In this document: positions 44,372 to 52,824 of the stretch, in pieces
Layout: each line of letters begins with the position of its first letter
Position numbering within the stretch: the first letter of the stretch is position 1
Assembly: GCF_010820555.1 (NCBI RefSeq)
Contig: NZ_JAAIKD010000002.1
Span: 124,001-188,000 of the forward strand
Length of the DNA: 64,000 nt
From: Psychroflexus aurantiacus
GTDB lineage: Bacteria; Bacteroidota; Bacteroidia; Flavobacteriales; Flavobacteriaceae
Reading direction: 5' to 3'
Program-made: the position numbers and the translations under genes
The notes under the pieces: model-generated
Told to the model about the DNA's origin: nothing
The model's input: only the letters and a program-made list of their open reading frames with translations
Databases searched by the model: none

Positions 44372-44866
44372 ATGAGTAGAGGATTTGTAAAAGAGAGTGA
44401 TCAGGAAGAACCAATCGTCGTTCCGCCAAGAGCCGCGCTGCCAGAGAAGGAAATCAATTATGTGACTCCTTATGGTAAAAACCAGCTGGAGAAAGAAAAA
44501 AATACTTTAGAAAAGCAGCGTACTGAACTAGACACCAAAGATGAAACTCAGCGAAGACGTGAGTTATCCTTGATTGACGGTAAGCTGAAGTTGCTTGGGG
44601 AACGATTAAAAACAGCTCAGGTGATCCTGCCTGCAAATCAAAATCATAACGAAGTGCGGTTTGGAGCCAGAGTCAAATTCAAGATGAATGGGAATGTTCA
44701 GGAATTTCAAATCGTTGGAGTAGATGAGGCCAATGTAAAGGAAAAAAAGATTGCCTTTATTTCGCCATTGGCCAAAGCTATGACCTCCAAAAAAGAAGGA
44801 GATAAATTTGAATTTCATTTAGGAGAGGAAAGCCGTCCTGTCGAGATCTTAAAAATCAATTATTAA
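44372..44866 (+). CDS. GreA/GreB-family transcript cleavage factor homologue
   Basis: 164 aa. The N-terminal half is a charged helical hairpin (YVTPYGKNQLEKEKNTLEKQRTEL ... RELSLIDGKLKLLGERL), as in the GreA/B coiled coil that enters the RNAP secondary channel. The C-terminal half (FGARVKFKMNGNVQEFQIVGVDEAN... ISPLAKAMTSKKEGDKFEF) is the FKBP-like domain. The family normally rescues backtracked polymerase. The N-terminal extension (PPRAALPEKEINYVTP) matches GreB-type members. Closer to GreB or a Gre-like paralogue is uncertain. Confidence 0.87.
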   Translation: MSRGFVKESDQEEPIVVPPRAALPEKEINYVTPYGKNQLEKEKNTLEKQRTELDTKDETQRRRELSLIDGKLKLLGERLKTAQVILPANQNHNEVRFGARVKFKMNGNVQEFQIVGVDEANVKEKKIAFISPLAKAMTSKKEGDKFEFHLGEESRPVEILKINY

Positions 44867-44904
44867 GCTGATTTTTATACCTGCTAAGGTTCTACTCAGC
44901 TTAA
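44863..44904. terminator. Weak inverted repeat between Gre-like gene and esterase gene
   Basis: TTAAGCTGA (44863-44871) pairs with TCAGCTTAA (44896-44904) over a 24-nt loop. A T-rich tail follows on the plus strand. The left arm overlaps the Gre-like stop codon. Confidence 0.4.
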
Positions 44905-44922
44905 CTGCTTTTAATTTTTCAT

Positions 44923-45567
44923 TTAATTGTCGGTAGAAATTTTTTTCAAACTGGCTTTATGCATCACATGCTTTCCTTTAAACTTCAAAATTTCTGATGG
45001 GTTTGGAAAAATGGTTTCAGCCAATTTCAGTTGAGATTGAACTTTTTCCAGGGTAAGATATTCATCCTCGGTCCCATAGATAATACTTGTTTTTAAATTT
45101 GGAAGGTGAGCAAAGCTGCCGGAATCAAATTCAGCGGGAATGCTCCCTGAGTGAATCACCAAATGATCGCAATGGACTTGGCGCTGTGCCAGCCAGCGCG
45201 TCACTACCGAAACCCCCTGAGAAAAACCCAAAAGAATGATTTTTTTATCCGTTGGAAGGTTTTCTGCTTTCCAAAGGGCGTCTAAATAATTGAGTACATT
45301 TTCAGTTTCCAAGGCTCTATTTTCTTTGGTTAGCCAGGACGCTCCTACATAGTTGTAAGCTTTGGTCTGGTAATATTTGGACGGGGCTTGTGGAGCAATG
45401 ATATAGTTGCGTTTCGGGTCCAAATCTTCAAAGTAACCGATAAAAAATTTACTCAAATAGCCAATGCCGTGACAGGCAATCCAAATGTTATGGGTAGCAT
45501 CACTAATTGAATTTAAGGTCGAGTAGGTGTTTGTGGATTGGTAACTGACGTGTTTTGTGTGACTCAC
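44923..45567 (-). CDS. Alpha/beta hydrolase, predicted esterase
   Basis: About 214 aa from GTG 45567 (M/VSHTKHVSYQST). The open frame continues to 45705, but that part overlaps the divergent hydrolase gene by 88 bp and is not family-like. No ATG is available in between. Serine nucleophile elbow GFSQGVS, Asp in YGTEDEY, His in KGKHVMHK form the triad of the phospholipase/carboxylesterase group, and WIACHGIGYLSKFF is the oxyanion region. Substrate unknown. Confidence 0.72.
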   Translation of the reverse strand: MSHTKHVSYQSTNTYSTLNSISDATHNIWIACHGIGYLSKFFIGYFEDLDPKRNYIIAPQAPSKYYQTKAYNYVGASWLTKENRALETENVLNYLDALWKAENLPTDKKIILLGFSQGVSVVTRWLAQRQVHCDHLVIHSGSIPAEFDSGSFAHLPNLKTSIIYGTEDEYLTLEKVQSQLKLAETIFPNPSEILKFKGKHVMHKASLKKISTDN

Positions 45568-45623
45568 TTGATTCGTAAATTTTAAAATTTTTACTCCAAA
45601 GTAAATGTTTAATTTAGTTGCGC

Positions 45624-46640
45624 ATGAAGATATCGCGATTTTATCTGTTTTTCTTTTTATTTCTGAACAATTTGCCGTTTGCAATTGCTCAGGATAAGGC
45701 TTCACAACCCATAAATGGCATCAGCATGGTCGCTTCCAGAATGACTATTGATGACCAACAAGCCAAAGCCCTCAAACAGCTGGGGAGCAATTATATCGCT
45801 GTGATGCCTTATGCATTTATGCCAGAAAAGCAAGGTCCAGAGCTTATTTTTGACACGAAACGCCAGTGGTCCGGAGAAACCCTGGCTGGTATTGAAAGCG
45901 ATGTGCAAATGCTTCAAAATCAAGGCTTGTCAGTTATGATTAAACCGCATATTTGGGTTGGTAGTGGAGCTTTTACAGGAACTATTTCCATGAGGTCTGA
46001 TAAGGATTGGATAAGATTTGAAGCGAATTACAAAGCCTATATCCTGGCCTTTGCAAAAATAGCAGAACGCCATAAGGTGTCGCTGTTTTGCATAGGAACA
46101 GAACTGCAGGAGTTTGTTAGCCAAAGATCAGCGTTTTGGTGTGAGCTCATCGAAGAAATACGCCGCATTTATTCCGGGAAACTGACCTATGCAGAAAACT
46201 GGGATACATACGAAGACGTGCTCTTCTGGGATAGTTTAGATTTTATCGGTATTGATGCCTATTTCCCAATTTCTGAAGCCAGAACACCAACTTTAAAGCA
46301 GGTTAATTTAGCCTGGAGAGGCCTGGCCAAAGGCTTGAAGTCTTTTTCAGACTCTTACAATACAAAAATTCTTTTTACGGAATACGGTTACCGAAGCATT
46401 GATTTTTCAGGAAGAGAACCCTGGGAGTTTTCAAAATCAACAGCGCGATTCAACGAAGTTGCACAACTGAATTTACTGAAAGGACTGCATGAAAGTGTGT
46501 GGGATGAAAACTGGTTTGCAGGCGGCTTTTTATGGAAATGGTTTCCAAATTTTGATTCAAACTCCAAAAGATATCAAAAGCGGTTTACGGTTCAGGGAAA
46601 AATTTCTGAAACTTATTTGCAGTCTTTCGGTGTTGATTAA
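45624..46640 (+). CDS. GH113-like TIM-barrel glycoside hydrolase
   Basis: 338 aa from ATG 45624 (an in-frame TTG at 45618 is the alternative). Signal peptide MKISRFYLFFFLFLNNLPFAIAQ. The chain shows GISMVASR, LGSNYIAVMPYAF, MIKPHIWVGSG, FCIGTELQEF (acid/base Glu), DFIGIDAYFPISEA and LFTEYGYRS (nucleophile Glu), the layout of GH113 mannanase-like enzymes. Exported, probably periplasmic. Divergent from the esterase gene. The exact glycan is unknown. Confidence 0.78.
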   Translation: MKISRFYLFFFLFLNNLPFAIAQDKASQPINGISMVASRMTIDDQQAKALKQLGSNYIAVMPYAFMPEKQGPELIFDTKRQWSGETLAGIESDVQMLQNQGLSVMIKPHIWVGSGAFTGTISMRSDKDWIRFEANYKAYILAFAKIAERHKVSLFCIGTELQEFVSQRSAFWCELIEEIRRIYSGKLTYAENWDTYEDVLFWDSLDFIGIDAYFPISEARTPTLKQVNLAWRGLAKGLKSFSDSYNTKILFTEYGYRSIDFSGREPWEFSKSTARFNEVAQLNLLKGLHESVWDENWFAGGFLWKWFPNFDSNSKRYQKRFTVQGKISETYLQSFGVD

Positions 46641-46663
46641 TTGAATACAGAATGCTTTTTTTA

Positions 46664-46704
46664 CTCACCACCTTGCCTTTGCGAAGGAACGCAGGCAGAC
46701 TCAC
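46664..46704. repeat. Palindromic dispersed repeat, copy 2
   Basis: 41 nt bounded by CTCAC, with arms TTGCCT-type and GGCAG-type as at 14075-14115. Differences from copy 1 are three substitutions and two 1-nt indels. Confidence 0.6.
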
Positions 46705-46916
46705 AACTCAAGATTCAGGAATCAAGAAACACGAAACACGATTCAAAATTTCAGTGGCTGTCATCTTTAATGAAGAATAACGGAGGGAAGAGCCCTTTGG
46801 CAGCAGATTTGCTGACCAGACTTTGCTCCTGATCTTTTCCCTCCTCAGCCTCAAACAAATTCCATAAAACTCTTTTAAAAAGCAGGCGATAAATAGTAGG
46901 AATAGCTTTGCTTTCG

Positions 46917-46924
46917 TAATTTTG
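46917..46924 (+). promoter_or_regulatory. -7 element for menI
   Basis: TAATTTTG fits TAnnTTTG, 18 nt before ATG 46943. It overlaps the TTG at 46922, so that alternative start is unlikely. Confidence 0.45.
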
Positions 46925-46942
46925 TTAATTCAATACACGACA

Positions 46943-47362
46943 ATGGATAAACAAAAGGTTTTAGAGCAGTGCAATGCTTATACCAGGAATACCCTGATGG
47001 AAACCCTGGATATTTCTTATGTAGATGTAGGGGAAGATTTTTTGGTAGCTAAAATGCCGGTTACCCCAAAAGTTCATCAACCCGACGGTGTTTTACATGG
47101 CGGGGCTATGGTAGCTTTGGCCGAAAGTGTAGGAAGTGCGGCTTGTTACGTATTTTTGGACACTGACAATTTTATGATTCGGGGTCTTGAAATCTCTGCC
47201 AATCACGTGAGAAGTTTGAGTGAAGGAGATGTGTTTGCAACCGCAAAATTTATTCATAAAGGGCGCACGACGCAGGTATGGGATATCAAATTAACCGATA
47301 GCGAAGGCCGGCTTATTTCTGCTGTAAAGCTTACCACCATTGCTTTGCCTAAAGCCGTTTAA
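46943..47362 (+). CDS. menI: 1,4-dihydroxy-2-naphthoyl-CoA thioesterase (hotdog)
   Basis: 139 aa from ATG 46943. The hotdog core GVLHGGAMVALAESVGSAA with catalytic Glu, then GLEISANHVRSLSEGDV, closely parallels E. coli YdiI (LLHGGASVVLAESIGS, GLEINANHVRSAREG), which hydrolyses DHNA-CoA in menaquinone synthesis. The stop overlaps the menF start (TAATG), confirming a menaquinone role. A general PaaI-type thioesterase is the alternative. Confidence 0.85.
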   Translation: MDKQKVLEQCNAYTRNTLMETLDISYVDVGEDFLVAKMPVTPKVHQPDGVLHGGAMVALAESVGSAACYVFLDTDNFMIRGLEISANHVRSLSEGDVFATAKFIHKGRTTQVWDIKLTDSEGRLISAVKLTTIALPKAV

Positions 47363-48462
47363 TGCAGGAGTTGATTCAATATATCGATGACGCCTGGGCT
47401 TCACAATTGCCATTTGTCGCTTACCACGTTCCCGGGGCCAGGGAAGTGACTTGTTTCTTTCCGGAAGATTCAGAATTACGCCACCTTCAGGCTTATGATG
47501 AGGCTGGTTTTATATTTTCACCATTTGAAACTTCATCGCAGCCCCTCGTTTTTCCTGAAGCTGTTTCTGAGGTTTTAAAGTTTGAGCTCATCGATCCTGA
47601 ATTAGAACCGCAAAGCAACTTCAGAATAAATGAAAAGCCAGGGGAAAAAGAGAATTACCTGAAGCTGGTCTCGAACGCAATCGACCAGATCAGGGCTGGA
47701 GAAGTTAGAAAAATAGTGACTTCCAGAAAGATTTCGGCTGAGTATGAGCTTAAAAACCCCGCAGAACTGCTTCTGAAATTGATATATTTTTATCCTGAGG
47801 CTTTTACCTATGTCTGGTTTCATCCTGAGGTAGGCCTGTGGGCCGGGGCGTCTCCGGAGATCCTGGCGAAAACCTACAGAACACAGTTCAAAACCATGGC
47901 TCTTGCAGGTACAAAGCGGGTCGAGGAAGGCCGAACCTGGACTGAAAAAGAGTTAGATGAGCAGCAAATAGTGACCGATGAGATTGTTAAGGCCCTAAAT
48001 AAGCATGGAGAAAACCTTGACATTTCTGAACGGCAAACAGACAAGGCAGGTGAGCTTTTGCACCTGAGAACTGACATTACAGCGACTTTGAAAAGCTCAA
48101 AACTGGGGGATGTACTTAGGGAACTGCATCCCACTCCAGCGGTATGTGGTTTGCCAAAGGATAAAGCCTATCAATTTTTGAATAAACATGAAGGCTATGA
48201 CAGGCAGTTCTATACAGGTTTTTTTGGGGAGTTGAATATGCCGCAGCACAACCAAAGATCCACTCGAACGCGCAATCAGGAGAACCAGGCTTATAAATCG
48301 GTGGTGAGAGCTTCCAGTTTGTATGTCAATTTGAGATGTGTGAGTTATGCGGCTGAAAAAATAAATATTTACGTGGGTGGAGGCATCACAAAAGACAGTA
48401 TTCCTAAGGAAGAATGGACTGAAACCGTGAATAAATCTAGGACGATGTTAAAAGTGCTATAA
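47362..48462 (+). CDS. menF: Isochorismate synthase
   Basis: 366 aa. The chorismate-binding fold is seen in IRAGEVRKIVTSRKI, FHPEVGLWAGASPEILAK, MALAGTKRVEEG and LREL-HPTPAVCGLPK, ending YVGGGITKDSIPKEEW. It converts chorismate to isochorismate, the first committed menaquinone step. Short N-terminus compared with anthranilate synthases. Co-translated with menI, and 51 bp before menD. Confidence 0.93.
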   Translation: MQELIQYIDDAWASQLPFVAYHVPGAREVTCFFPEDSELRHLQAYDEAGFIFSPFETSSQPLVFPEAVSEVLKFELIDPELEPQSNFRINEKPGEKENYLKLVSNAIDQIRAGEVRKIVTSRKISAEYELKNPAELLLKLIYFYPEAFTYVWFHPEVGLWAGASPEILAKTYRTQFKTMALAGTKRVEEGRTWTEKELDEQQIVTDEIVKALNKHGENLDISERQTDKAGELLHLRTDITATLKSSKLGDVLRELHPTPAVCGLPKDKAYQFLNKHEGYDRQFYTGFFGELNMPQHNQRSTRTRNQENQAYKSVVRASSLYVNLRCVSYAAEKINIYVGGGITKDSIPKEEWTETVNKSRTMLKVL

Positions 48463-48476
48463 GAATTCGATTAACT

Positions 48477-48509
48477 TTGGCATTAAAGCAGTTCTCCCGC
48501 TTATTTTTG
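48477..48509 (+). promoter_or_regulatory. Promoter upstream of menD
   Basis: TTG at 48477-48479, 22-nt spacer, TATTTTTG at 48502-48509. The core ends 4 nt before ATG 48514 and 13 nt before ATG 48523, so either the mRNA is leaderless or the second ATG is the start. Confidence 0.5.
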
Positions 48510-48513
48510 TGAT

Positions 48514-50271
48514 ATGAATTCAATGTATTCCTCCATACCAACCGCTCAGTTGATTGTCGAACTCTGTGTTCAAAATGGCATCAAGCATGTGGTGATTTCT
48601 CCCGGTTCCAGGAATGCTCCCTTAACCATTACACTTGCCAATCATCCTAAAATAAAGGCTTATAGTATTGTAGATGAGCGTTGTGCTGCTTTTTTTGCGC
48701 TGGGTATGACCCAACGTTTTAACGCTCCTGTGGCGGTGGTGTGTACTTCCGGCTCGGCGCTTTTGAATTATTACCCGGCGGTTTCTGAAGCTTTTTACAG
48801 CAATTTACCTTTGGTGGTGATTTCAGCCGACAGACCCTCGCATTTGATCGATATTGGGGATGGGCAAACCATAAGGCAGCAGCATGTGTTTAAGAACCAT
48901 ATTGCGTATTCAGCAAATTTGAAAGGAGATTTTCATCAGTCTGAGGATGCGTCGATTTTAGAGTATAATGCTCAGGAAATCCACAAAGCTTTACAAACCG
49001 CGATCAGGAATCAGGGCCCCGTTCATATCAATGCGCCCTTTGATGAGCCTCTTTATCATAAAACCAACAGTTTAAGCATAGACGTTCCTGAACTCGATGC
49101 TTTAAAGCCTGAGTCCACCGAATTTGATGCTTCAGATTTCATCCGCTCCTGGAATTCTTCAACGAAAAAGCTGGTTTTGGCAGGGGTGAATCTCGACGAA
49201 GAAATCGATGAAGCGGTTTTAAAATCGCTTTCTGAAGATCCTTCGGTCATCGTCATGACAGAGATCACTTCCAATATCTCTCACCCTAATTTTTTCACCA
49301 ACATCGACTCCATTTTGGCTCCTATAGAGCTGGAAGAAAATACCTTGGAATTGTTTGAAGCTTTACAGCCAGAGGTGTTGATTACTTTTGGGGGTCTGAT
49401 TGTATCTAAGAAGGTTAAAAAATTCCTGAGGGAATTTCAGCCTCAAAAGCATTTTCATATTGACCCCAGTGAAGCCAACGATACCTTTTTCTGCTTATCC
49501 CAACACTTTGAAACGATGGTCAGCTCTTTTTTTGAAAGGGTGAATCCTTCTTTGAGACAACTGGATTCTTCCTATTTTGAAAGTTGGAATGGAATCAGGT
49601 TAAAAACTTTAGAATACAGAAGCTCATATAAGAATGAAATTGGATTTTCTGATTTTGCGTTTTATTACAGCTTATTTGAAAATCTTCCTCAGGATGAAAC
49701 GGTTCATTTCGCAAACAGTTCCAGCATCCGTTATGCGAATTTGTTTGATTCCAGGAGAGAAATTAAAGCCTTTGCCAACCGAGGGACAAGCGGAATTGAT
49801 GGAAGCACCTCTACGGCTATCGGTTATGCGGTGGCCAGCCAGGAACCAACCACCCTGGTGACAGGAGACCTGAGTTTCTTCTATGACTCCAATGCGCTCT
49901 GGAATAAGTATATTCCCAAAACCTTTAAAATCATACTTCTCAATAACGCGGGGGGCGGGATTTTCAGAATTCTTCCAGGGAATAAAGAGGAAGCCTATTT
50001 TGCCAATTATTTTGAGACCACACACGATCTTCATGCAAAACATTTGTGTGACATGTATCAGATTCAATATACTGAAGCACGCAGCTTAGAGCAGGTAGAT
50101 AAAGAATTACCTTCGTTTTTTGAGCGCAATGCATCTCCGCAACTCATCGAAATCTTCACGCCCAGGCTCGAAAATGATAAAGTGCTTCTGGCTTATTTCG
50201 ACTATTTGAAAACGCATATCGATTTTCAATCGGTTCTCAAACGAAGACCTGCAGAGTCTAATCCAAACTAA
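48514..50271 (+). CDS. menD: 2-succinyl-5-enolpyruvyl-6-hydroxy-3-cyclohexene-1-carboxylate synthase
   Basis: 585 aa; ATG 48523 (MYSSIPTAQLIVELC) is an alternative start. ThDP enzyme: VVISPGSRNAPLTITLANH with catalytic-site residues, VDERCAAFFALGM (glutamate of the activation loop), VCTSGSALLNYYPAV, SADRPSHLIDIGDGQTIRQ, and the ThDP-binding GTSGIDGSTSTAIGYAVAS...GDLSFFYDSNALW. Second step of the classical menaquinone path, joining isochorismate with 2-oxoglutarate. Confidence 0.97.
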   Translation: MNSMYSSIPTAQLIVELCVQNGIKHVVISPGSRNAPLTITLANHPKIKAYSIVDERCAAFFALGMTQRFNAPVAVVCTSGSALLNYYPAVSEAFYSNLPLVVISADRPSHLIDIGDGQTIRQQHVFKNHIAYSANLKGDFHQSEDASILEYNAQEIHKALQTAIRNQGPVHINAPFDEPLYHKTNSLSIDVPELDALKPESTEFDASDFIRSWNSSTKKLVLAGVNLDEEIDEAVLKSLSEDPSVIVMTEITSNISHPNFFTNIDSILAPIELEENTLELFEALQPEVLITFGGLIVSKKVKKFLREFQPQKHFHIDPSEANDTFFCLSQHFETMVSSFFERVNPSLRQLDSSYFESWNGIRLKTLEYRSSYKNEIGFSDFAFYYSLFENLPQDETVHFANSSSIRYANLFDSRREIKAFANRGTSGIDGSTSTAIGYAVASQEPTTLVTGDLSFFYDSNALWNKYIPKTFKIILLNNAGGGIFRILPGNKEEAYFANYFETTHDLHAKHLCDMYQIQYTEARSLEQVDKELPSFFERNASPQLIEIFTPRLENDKVLLAYFDYLKTHIDFQSVLKRRPAESNPN

Positions 50272-50295
50272 AGCAGTTTCAATTTTAAAATTCAT

Positions 50296-50303
50296 TACTT
50301 TTG
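50296..50303 (+). promoter_or_regulatory. -7 element for the CvfB-like gene
   Basis: TACTTTTG fits TAnnTTTG, 20 nt before ATG 50324. Confidence 0.45.
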
Positions 50304-50323
50304 TAGTCTAAATAAATTTTTGA

Positions 50324-51169
50324 ATGTTAGACTTAGGCGTAAAGCATACCTTAACCATAGATAGAGATACTCCTCCGGGATTGTTTTTAACCAATGAAGC
50401 CGGAGAAGAGGTTCTTCTTCCCAACAAATACAAACCCAGCCAGTTTGAAATTGGAGACGAACTTGAGGTTTTTGTGTATCTCGATTTTGACGAGCGTCCG
50501 GTGGCTACAAATTTGGAGCCTAAGGTGATGCTGGATGAATTTGCTTACCTGACCTGTGTGGACAGCAATGACTTTGGTGCATTTCTGGACTGGGGGCTGG
50601 AGAAACATTTATTTGTTCCGCATATGGAGCAGGCTTATAAAATGATCAAAGGAGAGCAGTATCTTATATTCTGTTATCTGGATGAGCAAACCAACCGACT
50701 GGTGGCTTCGAGCCGGGTCAACAAATTTGTAGATAATACCATTTTAACCGTTGAGCATTTTGATGAGGTCGATCTGATTGTCACCAATGCCACTGAAATG
50801 GGCTACAATGTGATTATTAATGAAATTCATATCGGACTGCTCTATAAAGATGAGGTTTTTCAGGATTTGAAAACTGGAGATCGCCTAAAAGGAGTCGTAA
50901 AAAAAATACGCCCAGATAATAAGATCGATGTGTCTTTACAGCGTCCCGGCTACAGGGGGATTGAGCCCAATGCCAATAAAGTCATGGAAATTCTGGAAGC
51001 TACCGAAGAGGGTTTTTTACCGCTTCACGACAAATCGAAACCAGAATTGATTTATGATACCGTTCACTTAAGTAAAAAAGCCTTCAAGAAAGCCATAGGA
51101 ACCCTCTACAAAGAGCGCCAGATCACCATTGAAAATGGTGTAGGTATTTTTTTAAATAAGGAGGAATAG
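50324..51169 (+). CDS. CvfB-like S1-domain RNA-binding protein
   Basis: 281 aa. It starts LGVKHTLTIDRDTPPGLFLTNEAGEEVLLPNKYKP (first S1-like barrel), followed by NDFGAFLDWGLEKHLFVPHMEQ (second), then GYNVIINEIHIGLLYKDEVFQDLKTGDRLKGVVKKIRPDNKIDVSLQ (third S1), and a C-terminal winged helix (STV-type HLSKKAFKKAIGTLYKERQI). This is the CvfB/YitL family. RNA binding is likely, targets unknown. Confidence 0.9.
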   Translation: MLDLGVKHTLTIDRDTPPGLFLTNEAGEEVLLPNKYKPSQFEIGDELEVFVYLDFDERPVATNLEPKVMLDEFAYLTCVDSNDFGAFLDWGLEKHLFVPHMEQAYKMIKGEQYLIFCYLDEQTNRLVASSRVNKFVDNTILTVEHFDEVDLIVTNATEMGYNVIINEIHIGLLYKDEVFQDLKTGDRLKGVVKKIRPDNKIDVSLQRPGYRGIEPNANKVMEILEATEEGFLPLHDKSKPELIYDTVHLSKKAFKKAIGTLYKERQITIENGVGIFLNKEE

Positions 51170-51187
51170 AATTTACAGGTTTAAAAA

Positions 51188-51694
51188 TTATCTGCTGATA
51201 TAGAATACGGGTCTAGAACTTCTCCTGTAAGGGGAGAGCTGATAAAAGGGGGACATTCTGTTGAACCTATCCCCTAAATCTTCATAGGCTGAATTCTTTA
51301 TTCTGTTAAGATCAGAATAGATAGGCTGCTGATGATAGGATGGGGCATAGGGTGAAGAGGATGAATTGTCGAACTTAGGCTTGAATTTATTAAACATGGC
51401 CGACTGTCGTTCTACAAAAGAAAATTTTTGTTCCTGCTGCTGTTCCGCTCTGTAAGCCTTTCGGTTGGCTGCTTCTACCATATTGATTTCTGGTCGTTCC
51501 GCGAATCTATCTCTAAAAATATCGACTTCCGGAAGATTGAATTCTCTGCCCAGCGACGTGGTGCTAAAAGGATCTACATTGAAACTTAAAGACGGCATAG
51601 GTCTGGTCTCATACCAGCTAAAATCGGTTTGTGCTTTCAATAGATGACTACTGAGTGTAAGAATTAAAATGATAAGGTATCGAGATAATTTCAT
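51188..51694 (-). CDS. Secreted protein of unknown function, 168 aa
   Basis: Signal peptide MKLSRYLIILILTLSSHLLKAQ. The mature part is polar and Arg/Ser/Pro/Tyr/Gln-rich with little predicted core (RAEQQQEQKFSFVERQ, SSSSPYAPSYHQQPIYSD, ending RSSRPVFYISR). Probably extended or disordered. No family recognised. Tandem with the tryptophan dioxygenase gene, 19 bp apart. Confidence 0.6.
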   Translation of the reverse strand: MKLSRYLIILILTLSSHLLKAQTDFSWYETRPMPSLSFNVDPFSTTSLGREFNLPEVDIFRDRFAERPEINMVEAANRKAYRAEQQQEQKFSFVERQSAMFNKFKPKFDNSSSSPYAPSYHQQPIYSDLNRIKNSAYEDLGDRFNRMSPFYQLSPYRRSSRPVFYISR

Positions 51695-51713
51695 AATACA
51701 AAAGTAGCAAATA

Positions 51714-52616
51714 TTATACCCATTCTAGAATTTCCTGATTTTTCCATAAATTAGGGAAGAAACTGCGTTGCTGGTATTTGGGGTGTAAATATTTTTTCCA
51801 CGGAGATCCTCCCGTTGCTTCTTTGGCTTTTCCTTTGTCTTCCAGATATTTTTCGGCGGTTTTCAGATGGGTTTGAGGCCATTTTACATTGTATTGATGG
51901 TCAAAGTCTTTCATCCTGAAAATCAAGTTGTCGGAAGGCTTTTCAAACTTTTGAAATTGTTCCCAAAGCGTACGTCCCCGAACTGAGGTTGAGAGGTCTT
52001 TGAAGCTTTGCAGGTATTTTTTCTCAAAGGCTTTTAAGGTATGAGATGTCTTGCCAGTTTCTCTGTTGTAGCCTGCATCTCTCCAATAGATGTTGTCAAA
52101 AATTTCATCAAGCCCCGGATTTTCAGAAAGTCTTTTTTGACCGTCCTGGTTTACCAGGTTAAGTACGGGAGTACTCATCAGTTCCAAGTATCTAAATTGT
52201 GCGCTTTGGAAACCGCTGGCCGGCGTTAAGGACATTCTAAACTTATTGTAATCCTCATAATCCAGACCTTCCGTCATCACTTCAAAAGAAGTGATGAGCA
52301 TATCGGTATACCGTATCAGTCGTCTTAGTTTTTCTGTAAATGTTTGTTCTGAGTTGAAATCGCTCAGCGCAACAAGCTGCTCTACTTCATGAATCATGAG
52401 CTTTAAAGTTAGCTCTGTGATTTGATGATATATGATAAAGACGGTTTCATCTTTAAAATGGGTTTTTGGCTTTTGTAAAGTCAGGAGTGTATCCACTTCG
52501 ATATACTCCCAGTAATTAATGGGCTTGGCGTAAAGCAGTCCTTTGAGGTAGCTTTCAGGATTTTCTCCCAGAGCTTCGTATTTCTTTTCAAGTTGATGTA
52601 AAATCTCCTTATTCAT
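51714..52616 (-). CDS. kynA: Tryptophan 2,3-dioxygenase
   Basis: 300 aa haem enzyme opening the indole ring of tryptophan to N-formylkynurenine. Family blocks seen: FIIYHQITELTLKLMIHEVEQ (haem pocket and acidic helix), SFEVMTEGLDYEDYNKFRMSLTPASGFQSAQFRYLELM, and the C-terminal TGGSPWKKYLHPKYQQRSFFPNLW. Other kynurenine-pathway genes are not in the window. A -7 element lies upstream at 52633-52640. Confidence 0.92.
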   Translation of the reverse strand: MNKEILHQLEKKYEALGENPESYLKGLLYAKPINYWEYIEVDTLLTLQKPKTHFKDETVFIIYHQITELTLKLMIHEVEQLVALSDFNSEQTFTEKLRRLIRYTDMLITSFEVMTEGLDYEDYNKFRMSLTPASGFQSAQFRYLELMSTPVLNLVNQDGQKRLSENPGLDEIFDNIYWRDAGYNRETGKTSHTLKAFEKKYLQSFKDLSTSVRGRTLWEQFQKFEKPSDNLIFRMKDFDHQYNVKWPQTHLKTAEKYLEDKGKAKEATGGSPWKKYLHPKYQQRSFFPNLWKNQEILEWV

Positions 52617-52632
52617 TAGATGTAATTTGACT

Positions 52633-52640
52633 CAAATTTA
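52633..52640 (-). promoter_or_regulatory. -7 element for kynA
   Basis: Minus strand TAAATTTG at 52640-52633, 16 nt before the ATG at 52616. Confidence 0.45.
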
Positions 52641-52799
52641 TCAAAATAACTTAAATTAGCTAGACATATCGAGGTTTAATGAAAGCTTGATTTCTAATTT
52701 TTATGTACTTCAGAATTAAATTCAAGTCCTTTATAAGGAGAAGTTATAGCGATATGTTAATAAGGAATTTAATCGCTGACTGAAAACCTAAAAACTTAC

Positions 52800-52807
52800 T
52801 ACCTTTG
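52800..52807 (+). promoter_or_regulatory. -7 element for trxB
   Basis: TACCTTTG fits TAnnTTTG, 17 nt before ATG 52825. Confidence 0.5.
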
Positions 52808-52824
52808 TATAAATTTTTAAAACT

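Larger units (their letters stand above)
46641..46942. other. 302-bp non-coding gap with repeat elements
   Basis: Holds the second copy of the 41-nt palindromic repeat, then a tract of short imperfect repeats (AAGATTCAGGAATCAAGAAACACG-like words), and a long-loop inverted repeat GGAGGGAAGAG / CTTTTCCCTCC (about 46782-46851). It ends with the promoter core of the next gene. No gene is visible. Looks like accumulated REP-like intergenic sequence. Confidence 0.5.

Noticed and set aside
46782-46851. Structured RNA from the GGAGGGAAGAG / CTTTTCCCTCC inverted repeat
   Set aside because: Loop of ~50 nt, one mismatch, no promoter or conserved core seen; more likely intergenic repeat debris.
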